From contig CAZUGA010000017.1 of NCBI GenBank assembly GCA_964619885.1, positions 1 to 64,000 on the forward strand: a stretch of DNA of 64,000 nt. Reading direction: 5' to 3'. Origin of the DNA: CAZUGA01 sp964619885 (lineage in GTDB: Bacteria > Pseudomonadota > Gammaproteobacteria > Methylococcales > UBA1147). This document shows, in pieces, positions 52,891-62,206 of the stretch. The position numbers were made by a program, and so were the translations under genes. The notes under the pieces were generated by a model. It was not told the origin of the DNA, searched no databases, and saw only the letters and a program-made list of their open reading frames with translations. Each line of letters begins with the position of its first letter. Position 1 is the stretch's first letter.

Positions 52891-53745
52891 ATGAAAGTAG
52901 GTTTCGTAGGATTGGGAGCGATGGGCGCGTCGATGGCGCGCAATATCGCAGGGGCCGGGCTGCTTGCCAGTGTTTGGAATAGGACTTCGATGCGTGCCCA
53001 GGGTTTGGGTCATGAACTGAAAGTAGCAGTTGCCGATAACCTACCGGAATTGGCCAGTCAGGTTAATATTGTAGTATGTTGCGTTTCAGCTGATAGCGAT
53101 GTTGTAGAAGTGGTTAATGCGTTGCGCCCAGGGCTTAAGGCCGGATCGGTCGTTGTTGATACGTCCACCGTTAGTAGCGAAACGGCCCAGCAAATAGAAA
53201 AGATTCTCGCCGAGGTTGGGGTGGCTTTTTTAGATTCCCCAGTTTCCGGAGGAGTTGAAGGCGCGCGCATCGGAAATCTGGCTATGATGGTCGGTGGTAA
53301 TTCTACGAATTTGGAAAAGGTTAGACCGGTGCTTGAAGCCATGGGTAGTCAGATTGTGCACATGGGACCGGTCGGTGCTGGTCAGGCGACAAAAGCGGTC
53401 AATCAGATTATGGCGGCAGGGATCAACCAGGCCGTAACAGAAGCGCTAGCTTTTGGAGACAGCCAGGCGTTACCGATGGATCAACTAATAGATGTCATTT
53501 CGGCTGGTGCGGCTGGAAATTGGTTTCTAGAGCACCGTGGACCTAGCTTGGTAAAAAATTCATTTAAGCCGGGTTTCAAGCTCGGATTGCACCATAAGGA
53601 TCTGGAGATTTGTAGACAGATGGCGGCTAAAAAGGGATTTGAATCCAGTGTAATCAAAAAAACTTTGGAAGATTATAAGTTGCTTATGGACCAAGGCTTT
53701 CAGGATGAAGATATTTCTGCATTGTATCGTTTGAAAACGTCCTAA
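52891..53745 (+). CDS. 3-hydroxyisobutyrate dehydrogenase family oxidoreductase
   Basis: 284 residues, normal for beta-hydroxyacid dehydrogenases such as GarR or GlxR. Rossmann motif 'GFVGLGAMGASMARNIAGAG' (about 4–23), substrate motif 'FLDSPVSGGVEGA' (about 115–127) and the catalytic Lys in 'GAGQATKAVNQIM' (about 160–172) are present. It likely reduces a small semialdehyde with NAD(P)H. A clear AGGAG ribosome site precedes it. Its stop overlaps the start of the glycosylase gene (TAATG). Confidence 0.9.
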   Translation: MKVGFVGLGAMGASMARNIAGAGLLASVWNRTSMRAQGLGHELKVAVADNLPELASQVNIVVCCVSADSDVVEVVNALRPGLKAGSVVVDTSTVSSETAQQIEKILAEVGVAFLDSPVSGGVEGARIGNLAMMVGGNSTNLEKVRPVLEAMGSQIVHMGPVGAGQATKAVNQIMAAGINQAVTEALAFGDSQALPMDQLIDVISAGAAGNWFLEHRGPSLVKNSFKPGFKLGLHHKDLEICRQMAAKKGFESSVIKKTLEDYKLLMDQGFQDEDISALYRLKTS

Positions 53746-54359
53746 TGGACCGAATTACACAAGCTCTTGTTGCGCATCAAAGGTCTTTGCTCAAATGTAA
53801 CAAGTGTACCCAAATGGTGGGCCCCGTAGTGACCGGTGAACCAATTCGATCGTCAGTTTATCTAATAGGCCAAGCGCCAGGTACTAGAGAAGGTTTGGCT
53901 GGAAGGCCCTTTGCTTGGACAGCAGGCAAAACGCTGTTTAAATGGTTTGCAAAGATTGGGCTGGACGAAGAAGCGTTTCGCCAGCGTGTATTCATGGCAG
54001 CGGTGTGCCGGTGTTTTCCAGGTAAGAATCCTAACGGCGGAGATCGAGTTCCAGATGAAAAGGAGATGAATGAATGTGCCGGTTGGATGAACGCGGAATT
54101 GGCTTTGCTCGAACCGCAATTGATCCTGCCGGTCGGTAAGCTGGCCATTGGACGTTTGATCCCGGTAAATAAACTGAAAGACGTGATCGGTAATTGTTAC
54201 ACCTGCGAGGTTAATGGCGTTGAACGTGATGTAATACCCCTACCGCATCCCTCTGGAGCATCAACCTGGCACCGAGTCGAACCGGGAAAAACGCTATTAT
54301 TGCAAGCGTTACATTTAATCCAGCGTCATTCTGCGTGGAAAAGTGTTTGTAATTTATAG
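53745..54359 (+). CDS. Uracil-DNA glycosylase family protein
   Basis: 204 residues of the UDG superfamily (families 4/5). Active-site motif 'IGQAPGTREGLAGRPFAWTAG' (about 42–62) and C-terminal 'PLPHPSGASTWH' are present. Cysteines at CNKC (18 and 21), 'AAVCRCF' and 'NECAGW' could bind the 4Fe-4S cluster of this branch. It would remove uracil from deaminated DNA. It overlaps the preceding dehydrogenase gene by one base, so the two share a transcript, an unusual partnership. Confidence 0.85.
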   Translation: MDRITQALVAHQRSLLKCNKCTQMVGPVVTGEPIRSSVYLIGQAPGTREGLAGRPFAWTAGKTLFKWFAKIGLDEEAFRQRVFMAAVCRCFPGKNPNGGDRVPDEKEMNECAGWMNAELALLEPQLILPVGKLAIGRLIPVNKLKDVIGNCYTCEVNGVERDVIPLPHPSGASTWHRVEPGKTLLLQALHLIQRHSAWKSVCNL

Positions 54360-54412
54360 TTTAGATGTCCTATCCATACTAAATTCGTACCAATCAGAAA
54401 CCGCAAATAAGA

Positions 54413-55828
54413 ATGTCACACACAGCCCGCAGTCAATCGTCTATTGATACTCAAGCTTCCTCAAATCAAAAGGTTAATGCGCTGGTATCCCCTGGGGAAA
54501 GCCTTGATATTTTATCTAAGATTGAAATGGAGCAGCTTCTAGATAGCAGCCAGGGTGGCTTATACAAACTTTTCCGCCGGTGCTCTCTTGCGGTTTTGAA
54601 TTGTGGTAGCGAAATCGACGATGGCAGGGCCGTATTAGATGAATTCTCCGATTATTCTATCCGGGTGTTACAACAGGGACGTGGAATCAAATTAGATCTG
54701 GAAAATGCACCCGGTAGTGCTTTTGTTGATGGGGTTCTGGTGCATGGGATCAAAGACCATTTATTTGCGGTATTACGGGATATTGTTTTTATCAATACTG
54801 AAATAAAGGGCGATCAAGGCCTGGATCTAACTCAATCGAGCGATATTACCAATGTCGTATTTCATATTCTCAGGAATGCTGGGATATTGCGACCGCGTAA
54901 ACGTCCGGATATGATTGTGTGTTGGGGCGGGCACTCAATTAAGCGGGAAGAATACGATTATTCAAAAGAAATAGGTTACCAGCTGGGACTGCGAGGACTT
55001 AATATTTGCACCGGATGTGGTCCCGGAGCGATGAAAGGTCCAATGAAGGGTGCGATGATTGGTCATACCAAGCAACGCATCAAAGATGGCCGTTATGTAG
55101 GAATTACCGAACCCGGTATTATCGCAGCGGAACCACCCAATCCTATCGTCAATGAATTGGTGATTTTGCCGGATATCGAAAAACGCCTGGAAGCATTCGT
55201 TCGCACGGGTCACGGTTTTGTGGTATTTCCAGGCGGTGTAGGAACGGCTGAAGAAGTTCTGTTATTAGTTGGGATCTTGTTGCATCCGTCTAACGCTGAT
55301 ATGCCTTTCCCGCTGATATTTACGGGGCCTAAATCCAGCGAAAAATATTTTGAGCAAATAGACCGTTTTATAGGCGACACGCTGGGTGAAGTCGCCCGGC
55401 AAAAATATTCAATCATCATAGATAATCCGGTATTGGTAGCGCGCGAGATAAAACAGCAGATTAAAGCGGTACAGCAGTTCAGAAAAAGTAATCATGATGC
55501 ATACTATTTTAATTGGCAGTTGAGAATTCAGCCAGCTTTTCAATTGCCTTTTATACCCAATCATGCGGAAATGGCGGGATTGGCTTTGCATAAGAACCAA
55601 CCTGTGCATGAATTGGCGGCGAATCTACGCAAAGCTTTCTCGGGTATAGTCGCCGGAAATGTCAAAGAAGAGGGTATCCGTTCCATAGCCCAATTTGGCC
55701 CCTTTAAAATAGACGGGGATCAAGCGATTACCAAACCTTTGGATCATCTACTGCGGTCATTTGTAGCTCAACAGCGGATGAAATTACCAGGCACCAGCTA
55801 TGAACCTTGTTACGAAATTATTACCTAA
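54413..55828 (+). CDS. ppnN: Nucleotide 5'-monophosphate nucleosidase PpnN
   Basis: 471 residues, near E. coli PpnN (YgdH, 454). The LOG-family core has 'WGGHSIKREEYDYSKEIGYQLGLRGLNICTGCGPGAMKGPMKGA' and the active-site 'PGGVGTAEE'. The N-terminal 'KLDLENAPGSAFVDGVLVHGIKDHLFAVLRDIVF' and C-terminal 'FFNPNY-like' domains are typical of PpnN rather than of short LOG proteins. It cleaves nucleotide monophosphates to base and ribose-5-phosphate, controlled by (p)ppGpp in E. coli. Confidence 0.9.
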   Translation: MSHTARSQSSIDTQASSNQKVNALVSPGESLDILSKIEMEQLLDSSQGGLYKLFRRCSLAVLNCGSEIDDGRAVLDEFSDYSIRVLQQGRGIKLDLENAPGSAFVDGVLVHGIKDHLFAVLRDIVFINTEIKGDQGLDLTQSSDITNVVFHILRNAGILRPRKRPDMIVCWGGHSIKREEYDYSKEIGYQLGLRGLNICTGCGPGAMKGPMKGAMIGHTKQRIKDGRYVGITEPGIIAAEPPNPIVNELVILPDIEKRLEAFVRTGHGFVVFPGGVGTAEEVLLLVGILLHPSNADMPFPLIFTGPKSSEKYFEQIDRFIGDTLGEVARQKYSIIIDNPVLVAREIKQQIKAVQQFRKSNHDAYYFNWQLRIQPAFQLPFIPNHAEMAGLALHKNQPVHELAANLRKAFSGIVAGNVKEEGIRSIAQFGPFKIDGDQAITKPLDHLLRSFVAQQRMKLPGTSYEPCYEIIT

Positions 55829-55910
55829 GAATTCTTGCTAGGACTTGGTTTGCCATTTTTGGGGAAATACATAAATGTTGAGATTATTGCAAGAATTACT
55901 CAAGCATTAC

Positions 55911-55927
55911 GCGGTAATTTTGACCGC
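55911..55927. terminator. Hairpin between ppnN and the SPOR gene
   Basis: GCGGT/ACCGC with a 7-base loop between convergent genes; a short T-run follows on the plus strand. Confidence 0.35.
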
Positions 55928-55980
55928 TTTGGAAACAAGAGCCAGTGCAATATGTTGTAGCGTAGTCTCTGATTTGGTTA

Positions 55981-56550
55981 TTAATTCTTGGTGCTTATTA
56001 TTATAGTATCGATGTTGTTCTCCCGAAGCTTGATGCGTATGGTATCGACCACAGAGAGCTTGGAGAATGGACCTATTTTGACACGATTCCATGTTGTTGA
56101 ATCATTTTTGGCTATTTCAATTTTTGATTCGACGCCAATTAAAGCAAGCTGGGCCTTCAATTTGTCCGCTTGGCTGTGTTTTCTGAACGATCCGGCTTGA
56201 ATGACATAGTGACTAGGTTTTGCTTTGCCAAGTTTTTCCTCACGTTTTCGTATTTTTATTTCAGATTCTGGGATAACAATTTCTTGTTCTGGAAGGATGT
56301 TGTAAAAATCGAATTTGGGTTTGGCCGTTGATACCGGAATGTGTTTTTTCGCTTTCGTTTTAGCTTTGGATTTTGCCGGAATAGACGTTTTAATTTTGTG
56401 TTCGGTTCTGTCTTGATTTCGAAGGAAGATCAGGAAAGATACAAATGATCCGATAAGTACCGCAGCCAATAACCATTTCCACAGCGCGATTTTGTTTTTT
56501 TTCTTTTTTCGATTACCGGAGCGCGCGCGGTGTTTGTAATCCTTGGTCAT
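55981..56550 (-). CDS. SPOR domain protein, FtsN-like
   Basis: 189 residues: a short basic cytoplasmic start with a Lys-rich stretch, one membrane helix (about 24–43, 'LWKWLLAAVLIGSFVSFLIFL'), a Lys/Pro-rich periplasmic linker, and a SPOR domain (about 112–187, 'HYVIQAGSFRKHSQADKLKAQLALIGVESKIE...RVKIGPFSKLSVV'). SPOR domains bind denuded glycan at the septum. It lies 2 bp after argS; in many gammaproteobacteria this position is held by ftsN or a related SPOR protein. Confidence 0.88.
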   Translation of the reverse strand: MTKDYKHRARSGNRKKKKNKIALWKWLLAAVLIGSFVSFLIFLRNQDRTEHKIKTSIPAKSKAKTKAKKHIPVSTAKPKFDFYNILPEQEIVIPESEIKIRKREEKLGKAKPSHYVIQAGSFRKHSQADKLKAQLALIGVESKIEIAKNDSTTWNRVKIGPFSKLSVVDTIRIKLRENNIDTIIISTKN

Positions 56551-56552
56551 TC

Positions 56553-58313
56553 TTACATCGTTTCCGGTGCGGAAATATCTAATAAGCCTAGCCCATTAGA
56601 AATTATCTGGCGGACCGCATAAACAAGATTCAGACGAGCATTGCGAATTGCGTTGTCGTCGACCAAAAATTGATGTGCGTTATAGTAGGTATGAAAATCG
56701 TTGGCCAATTCACGCAAATATTGAATCAGCAAATGGGGTTCGTGTTTCAAAGCGGCGTTTTTTATTGTTTCTGAATAGGCAGAAAGACTTTTTAGCAGCG
56801 CCTGTTCATGGCTCTCGGTCAAAAGATTCAAATTCGACATACCCGTTTCGATGTCCCAAACCATATGCTTGTCATCCAATTGTCTGAAAACACTGCAAAC
56901 GCGGGCGTGTGCGTATTGTACATAATACACCGGATTTTCATTCGATTGAGACATCGCCAATTGCAGGTCAAAATCCATATGTTGTTGACAGCGCCGCATC
57001 ATATAAAAGAAGCGCGCGGCATCTTTGCCGACTTCGTTGCGCAGCTGTCGTAACGTGATGAATTCACCCGACCGGGTAGACATCGATACTTTTTCTTTGC
57101 CCCGATACAAAACCGCAAACTGTACCAACAGGATTTTGAGCTTCGAAGCGTCCCCGCCTAATGCTTGAATCGCTGCTTTGACTCTTGGGACGTACCCGTG
57201 ATGATCGGCGCCCCAAATATCAATAAGAATATCGTAACCTCGTTCTAATTTGTTCAAATGATAGGCTATGTCGGACGCCAAATAAGTGGTTTGCCCATTT
57301 TCTCTAACGACGACACGATCTTTTTCATCACCCAATTTGCTACAAGCAAACCAAGTGGCGCCATTTTTTTCATAAAGATGGCCAGATTCTTGAAGTTTAT
57401 TTAAGGCTTTTTGTACTGCGCCTGAATCCATCAGTTGCCGTTCTGAAAACCATTCGTCAAAGTTGACACCGAAATCTTCCAGATCGTTTTTAATATCCAA
57501 CAAGATTCCGTCCAATCCACTAGTAAGAAAGAACTGATATTGATCGGGCGTCAGTAATTTGCGGGCTTTATCTATAAGTGCATCAATATAAGCCTCTTTA
57601 TCGCCCCCATCCACTTGGTCGGCTGGAAGGCCTTCAAGAATCAAATCAGCGGGGTGCTGAAATTCGTTAGCACCTGCGGTGTGTATTTTTTTTGCTACGC
57701 TACGGACGTATTCACCGCGGTAGGCATTGCTTGGAAACGGCAAAATTTCGCCGCATTCTTCTAGATAACGTAACCAAATCGTTGTTGCCAATATATCCAT
57801 CTGGCGCCCTGCATCATTGACATAGTATTCCCGGTAAACCTCATAGCCAATCGCGGTAAGTAGATTGCCCAGTGCAGATCCATAGGCGGCCCCGCGGCCG
57901 TGCCCAACGTGTAAAGGCCCGGTAGGGTTCGCCGAAACAAATTCAATTTGTACCTTTGTTCCGATACCTATATTGCTTTTGCCAAACCGGTCAGCTTGTT
58001 CGTGAATTTGACGGATGATATCTGATTGGGTCCCTTGGGCTATGAAGAAATTGATGAAGCCCGGGCCGGCAATATTGGTCTCTTGAATTTCAGCAGCAGA
58101 GGGTAGTACGTCAACGATAGCTTGCGCAAGGTCGCGTGGTTTTTGTTTTGCTGCTTTCGCCAATGTCAACGCCAAGTTGGATGCAAAATCTCCGTGTTGG
58201 GCATCGCGTGTGCGTTCAACAACAATATTAGGTGTAATCTGTTTGTCCAGCTTACCCGCTTTTTGTAGTGTTTTGACCGCTTCGCGTAGGAGTTCTTCGA
58301 GTTTTAGTTTCAT
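56553..58313 (-). CDS. argS: Arginyl-tRNA synthetase
   Basis: 586 residues, the standard ArgRS length. Class I HIGH motif appears as 'SANPTGPLHVGHGRGAAYGSALGNLL' (about 120–145), the KMSKS-equivalent region around 'GKEKVSMSTRSGEF' (about 357–370) and the C-terminal anticodon-binding DALR domain ('MSNLNLLTESHEQALLKSLSAYSE...'). It charges tRNA-Arg. Together with priA and the SPOR gene it forms the conserved priA–argS–ftsN order. Confidence 0.96.
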   Translation of the reverse strand: MKLKLEELLREAVKTLQKAGKLDKQITPNIVVERTRDAQHGDFASNLALTLAKAAKQKPRDLAQAIVDVLPSAAEIQETNIAGPGFINFFIAQGTQSDIIRQIHEQADRFGKSNIGIGTKVQIEFVSANPTGPLHVGHGRGAAYGSALGNLLTAIGYEVYREYYVNDAGRQMDILATTIWLRYLEECGEILPFPSNAYRGEYVRSVAKKIHTAGANEFQHPADLILEGLPADQVDGGDKEAYIDALIDKARKLLTPDQYQFFLTSGLDGILLDIKNDLEDFGVNFDEWFSERQLMDSGAVQKALNKLQESGHLYEKNGATWFACSKLGDEKDRVVVRENGQTTYLASDIAYHLNKLERGYDILIDIWGADHHGYVPRVKAAIQALGGDASKLKILLVQFAVLYRGKEKVSMSTRSGEFITLRQLRNEVGKDAARFFYMMRRCQQHMDFDLQLAMSQSNENPVYYVQYAHARVCSVFRQLDDKHMVWDIETGMSNLNLLTESHEQALLKSLSAYSETIKNAALKHEPHLLIQYLRELANDFHTYYNAHQFLVDDNAIRNARLNLVYAVRQIISNGLGLLDISAPETM

Positions 58314-58462
58314 GCAGCGATAGATTTGTATTGCAATTCGTAAATGATTGAAGGGGGCGTATTATCCTAAAATCGATTGGGGCGATGCAATGTTTTGTTG
58401 TATTACCCGCAAACTTGCATCGTGTATTGAAGGTTGGTCCAAAGCATTTTTGTACTCGGCAG

Positions 58463-60661
58463 CTAGAAAAGATCGATTGGGTCGATGTCTATGGACCATT
58501 TAATTTTTTTGCTATTGGGCAGATCCTCTATAGCTCGTATTAATTTGTCTGTTGTTTTGTGTAATAGTTTGCGGTCGGTACTTTGAAGCAAAAATTGATA
58601 ACGGTAGTCACCCGCCCGTTTGACCATTGGTGCGGGGGCTGGACCCATAAGGATAATTTTATTACCACCTAGCATGCTGGCATGCTGCCTAACCTGATCG
58701 AGGAAAGCAGCGGTATTTTCTTGGTTTTTGGATTGGGCCCGTATCAATGCCTGAAAGCTAAACGGGGGTAAGCAAGCACTGCGTCGTTCGCTGATAGCTT
58801 CGCTGGCGAATTGTCGATATCCTTTCTCGATCAATGTTTTTAGCAGGGGATGGTCTGGATGACGTGTTTGTAGGATGACACGTCCAGGTTTTTTGGCTCT
58901 ACCGGCTCTGCCTGCGACTTGAACGATCAATTGCGCGAGTCGTTCGGTTGCGCGAAAATCGGTGCTGAATAAGCCTGAATCCGTATCCAAGACCCCGACC
59001 AGGGTGACATTAGGAAAGTGATGCCCCTTGGCAAGCATTTGGGTTCCGATCAGTATGTCGACAGTGCCTTGCTTTATATCGTTTATAGTTTTATCCATAC
59101 TGCCCTTTCTTCTGGTACTATCCCGATCCACTCGCCGTATCGACGCGGCCGGAAATATCTTTGCAAGGACTTCTTCGACACGTTCGGTACCGATTCCTAG
59201 TGATTCCATTTTTTTCGAACGACACTGATCGCAACCTCGCGGGATCGGGCTTTCGTAATCGCAGTGGTGGCATCGCAGGCGTTGGTCTTGTAAATGGATG
59301 ACTAAATTGCTATCGCACCGATGGCATTGAGCGACCCATCCGCAATTATTACAGATCATGCAAGGGGCAAAACCACGCCGATTTAAAAACAGTAATACCT
59401 GTTCTTTTTTGTTCAAGGTTTGTTTGATAGTTTGGATCAGTTTGGCGGACAAACCCTGGCTTAAATTTTTATTCTTTATATCGAGTAGATGGATCACTGG
59501 GGGCCGAGCGCCAGTCGCTCTGATTGGGAGTATCAGTTGTTTATAACGTCCCTGTTCTGCATTAACAATCGTTTCAAACGATGGTGTGGCGGAGCCTAAA
59601 ATGATCGGAATTTGCAATCGCTGGGCTCGTTTGATTGCGATATCTCTGGCCGAAAATCTAAATTTCTCTTGTTGCTTAAAGGAGCTATCATGTTCTTCAT
59701 CAAGAATGATCAATCCAGGACGGTTTAGCGGAATAAATGCAGCAGACCGGGTACCCAACAATATTGGTGCAGTACCTGCCTGCGCGCGCATCCAAGCCTG
59801 AGCGCGACATTGGTCGCTTAAACCCGAATGAAATACTGCTATTGGTGTATCGAAGCGCGATTGAAATCGGCTTTGGAGCTGAGGGGTCAGGCTTATTTCG
59901 GGTAATAACACCATCGTTTGTAAGTTGCGATCGATCGCAAGTCGAATTAGCTGGAAATAAACTTCGGTTTTGCCGCTACCTGTAACGCCATCTAACATAA
60001 ACACGCTGAACGAACCGATAGACCCTTCAATTGCGTGTATAGCATTATTCTGGTCCGCATTGGTTTGAAATGTGGATTGAGTGTATCGAGTTTTAGATTG
60101 CAATATACGCGGTCTGTTTTCGACTAAATTTTTTGCCATTAGCGTTCTAGCGGTATTGCGCCAATTCCAGCCGAGATCGTCCAGCTGCGTTTGCGTCGGC
60201 CCTAGTGCGTGAGATTCAAGAAATTTTAGTAGTGCAGTTTGGCGTGGTGCACGTTTGTTAGGATTGATTGCCGTAGCCTTCCCCTGATCGGTCAGGAACA
60301 AAGATTGTTCCAGTTCCAGTTTAGCTATTTTGCCCTTTCGGAACTTGGCGGGAAAAGCCGTGCTTACCACTTCACCTATGGGATAGTGATAGTATCGACT
60401 AGCCCAGATTAACAATTGGAGATCGTCGATGGAAATCAACGGTTGATCATCTAATACCAGCAGAATTTGTTTGAGTTTGGATGCGTCTACATTGCTACTT
60501 GTAGTCGTATCCAATACCACCCCAGTCTTGGTTTGTGCTCCGAACGGTACGGCAACCCGGGTGCCCGGTATCCAATTACGGACTTGGTTTTCGAGCGGGG
60601 GAAGATAATCGAATATTTTTCGAATCGGAACCGGGACCGCAACTTTTACTATGATCGACAT
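58463..60661 (-). CDS. priA: Primosomal helicase PriA
   Basis: 732 residues, full length. Helicase motifs are Walker A 'DGVTGSGKTEVYFQL' (about 225–239), DEEH in 'IILDEEHDSSFKQQEKFRFSARD', 'LGSATPSFE' and 'QVAGRAGRAKKPGRVILQT'. The zinc-binding Cys set is complete: CMICNNC, CHRC, CHHC and CDQC. PriA restarts stalled replication forks. It is 149 bp upstream of argS on the same strand. Confidence 0.96.
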   Translation of the reverse strand: MSIIVKVAVPVPIRKIFDYLPPLENQVRNWIPGTRVAVPFGAQTKTGVVLDTTTSSNVDASKLKQILLVLDDQPLISIDDLQLLIWASRYYHYPIGEVVSTAFPAKFRKGKIAKLELEQSLFLTDQGKATAINPNKRAPRQTALLKFLESHALGPTQTQLDDLGWNWRNTARTLMAKNLVENRPRILQSKTRYTQSTFQTNADQNNAIHAIEGSIGSFSVFMLDGVTGSGKTEVYFQLIRLAIDRNLQTMVLLPEISLTPQLQSRFQSRFDTPIAVFHSGLSDQCRAQAWMRAQAGTAPILLGTRSAAFIPLNRPGLIILDEEHDSSFKQQEKFRFSARDIAIKRAQRLQIPIILGSATPSFETIVNAEQGRYKQLILPIRATGARPPVIHLLDIKNKNLSQGLSAKLIQTIKQTLNKKEQVLLFLNRRGFAPCMICNNCGWVAQCHRCDSNLVIHLQDQRLRCHHCDYESPIPRGCDQCRSKKMESLGIGTERVEEVLAKIFPAASIRRVDRDSTRRKGSMDKTINDIKQGTVDILIGTQMLAKGHHFPNVTLVGVLDTDSGLFSTDFRATERLAQLIVQVAGRAGRAKKPGRVILQTRHPDHPLLKTLIEKGYRQFASEAISERRSACLPPFSFQALIRAQSKNQENTAAFLDQVRQHASMLGGNKIILMGPAPAPMVKRAGDYRYQFLLQSTDRKLLHKTTDKLIRAIEDLPNSKKIKWSIDIDPIDLF

Positions 60662-61081
60662 TAAATTAGATGGAGTGGTAGTCAGTTAGGTTTGAATTTT
60701 AAATCGGTTTCTATCAAAATCGATTAAGTTATTCTTGTTAAACTGGTAATTCGTTTGTTAACAATATCTGTGGATAAATCTGTGTATGAATTGATGACAG
60801 ACCCGCCTAGGTCTTGTTGCGTAAAGGTTTTTTTGAATTGTAAAAATTATGCGCAGATATTTTATTTTCAATAAAAACAATTGGTTGTGGTTTTTTAGGG
60901 TGTTTTTCCTTATTCATTGCGGCATCGAGCAGTGGTACATAACCAGGATTCTCTCTCTGTTAATAAATTGTCGAATTAAGGGTTTATCTTTGTCTTCAAG
61001 GCCTTGCGCGTGGGCGTATAGGATATAATCGGCTCGCGTGGGTAACAAAAGAAAAATCAACATCACCAGGCAGGAGGAAAC
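60662..61081. other. 420-bp gap between divergent priA and HNH gene
   Basis: AT-rich, likely promoters for both genes. A single exact DnaA-box match (TGTGGATAA at 60769–60777) is present but isolated. A ribosome site AGGAGG ends the gap before the HNH gene. Confidence 0.4.
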
Positions 61082-61672
61082 ATGTGGGGGTTGAATCAAC
61101 AGGTTTTGCGAACGGATGCGTCTGGCATGCCTTTAGAATGGATTGACTATCAAGAGGCGGTAAAACTTTATCATTTGGGGCAAGTTGCGTATTCGTTGGG
61201 AGCATTATTGTACAATATCCATGGCGGCATCAATGCGCTGACCGGTGATCGTAGCGTGGTCAAAGTTAGCTCTATTTTGGCAACTTACAGCCGAAATTTT
61301 GCGCTACGTAAGACCGGTAAAGATTATATTCCACCGTTGAATAATCCAACATTGTTTAAGCGTGATAATTTTATTTGTCTTTATTGCGGCGAACGCTTCC
61401 GTTCGCGTGATCTATCACGTGACCATGTTACCCCGATTAGCCAGGGGGGCGTAGATTTGTGGTCAAATGTTGTAACCGCCTGTAAACGTTGTAATAATCA
61501 TAAGGCGGGTCGTACGCCAGAGCATGCGGGTATGCAGTTGTTGGCGATTCCTTTTGCGCCGACCCATGCTGAATACGTTTATTTGCAGGGGCGCCGGGTG
61601 CTTACCGATCAGATGGATTTTTTGCGCGCGCATTTTCCCCGGAAAAGCCCATTGCATGAGCGGCTTTGTTGA
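61082..61672 (+). CDS. HNH endonuclease
   Basis: 196 residues. The C-terminal HNH domain (about 95–150) has 'CLYCGERF', then 'LSRDHVTPISQGG' with the catalytic His, 'NVVTACKRCNNHKAGRTP' with the Asn and second CxxC. The N-terminus (residues 1–90) has no recognised domain. Housekeeping HNH proteins of this kind are frequent in gammaproteobacteria and are not necessarily restriction enzymes. Start supported by AGGAGG. Confidence 0.88.
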   Translation: MWGLNQQVLRTDASGMPLEWIDYQEAVKLYHLGQVAYSLGALLYNIHGGINALTGDRSVVKVSSILATYSRNFALRKTGKDYIPPLNNPTLFKRDNFICLYCGERFRSRDLSRDHVTPISQGGVDLWSNVVTACKRCNNHKAGRTPEHAGMQLLAIPFAPTHAEYVYLQGRRVLTDQMDFLRAHFPRKSPLHERLC

Positions 61673-61708
61673 TTTGAAAGAAATCAGGCTTTCCTTGAAT
61701 CTTCTCTA

Positions 61709-62206
61709 ATGGACACGAAAAAAGCGGAATATGACCGCTTGGTTGTAGTCTATGCTTCTGATTTATACCGCTATGCGATTTGGTTATGCAAGGATTCAAC
61801 CCAAGCCGAAGATTTGGTTCAGGAGACTTTTCTTAGAGCTTGGAAGTCATTGAGTAAACTGAAGAACAGAGACGCACCGAAGCCGTGGCTATTTACCATT
61901 TTGCGTAATGAATTTGCGCGACAATATAGTCGGTATAGACCTGAAATGAGTGATATCGACCCCGATATTTTGGAACTAAAAGATACCGGGAACGATACCA
62001 GTACCGATGCGTTTGTTTTACGCAGAGCATTGGATATTTTGGCAGAAGAATACCGCGAACCGCTGCTTTTACAAGTTTTGGGTGGCTTTAGTTGCGAAGA
62101 AATTGGTGCAATATGTGGGATTAGCAAAGGCGCGGCAATGACACGACTTTTTAGAGCGAAAAAGAAACTACGTGAAATGTTAGATCCGACGTTGGTTGAA
62201 AAATGA
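61709..62206 (+). CDS. ECF-type RNA polymerase sigma factor
   Basis: 165 residues with sigma region 2 ('YASDLYRYAIWLCKDSTQAEDLVQETFLRAWKSLSKLKN') and region 4 ('RALDILAEEYREPLLLQVLGGFSCEEIGAICGISKGAAMTRLFRAKKKLREML'). The pairing with a DUF3379 membrane protein (overlapping ATGA) marks it as a typical sigma/regulator unit. Its target genes are unknown. Confidence 0.9.
   Translation: MDTKKAEYDRLVVVYASDLYRYAIWLCKDSTQAEDLVQETFLRAWKSLSKLKNRDAPKPWLFTILRNEFARQYSRYRPEMSDIDPDILELKDTGNDTSTDAFVLRRALDILAEEYREPLLLQVLGGFSCEEIGAICGISKGAAMTRLFRAKKKLREMLDPTLVEK

Noticed and set aside
60769..60777. Exact DnaA box suggesting a replication origin
   Set aside because: A single box between priA and an HNH gene with no dnaA, dnaN or repeated boxes; expected by chance.
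61463..61657. Minus-strand frame inside the HNH gene
   Set aside because: Shadow frame; the HNH reading has a complete motif and a strong ribosome site.
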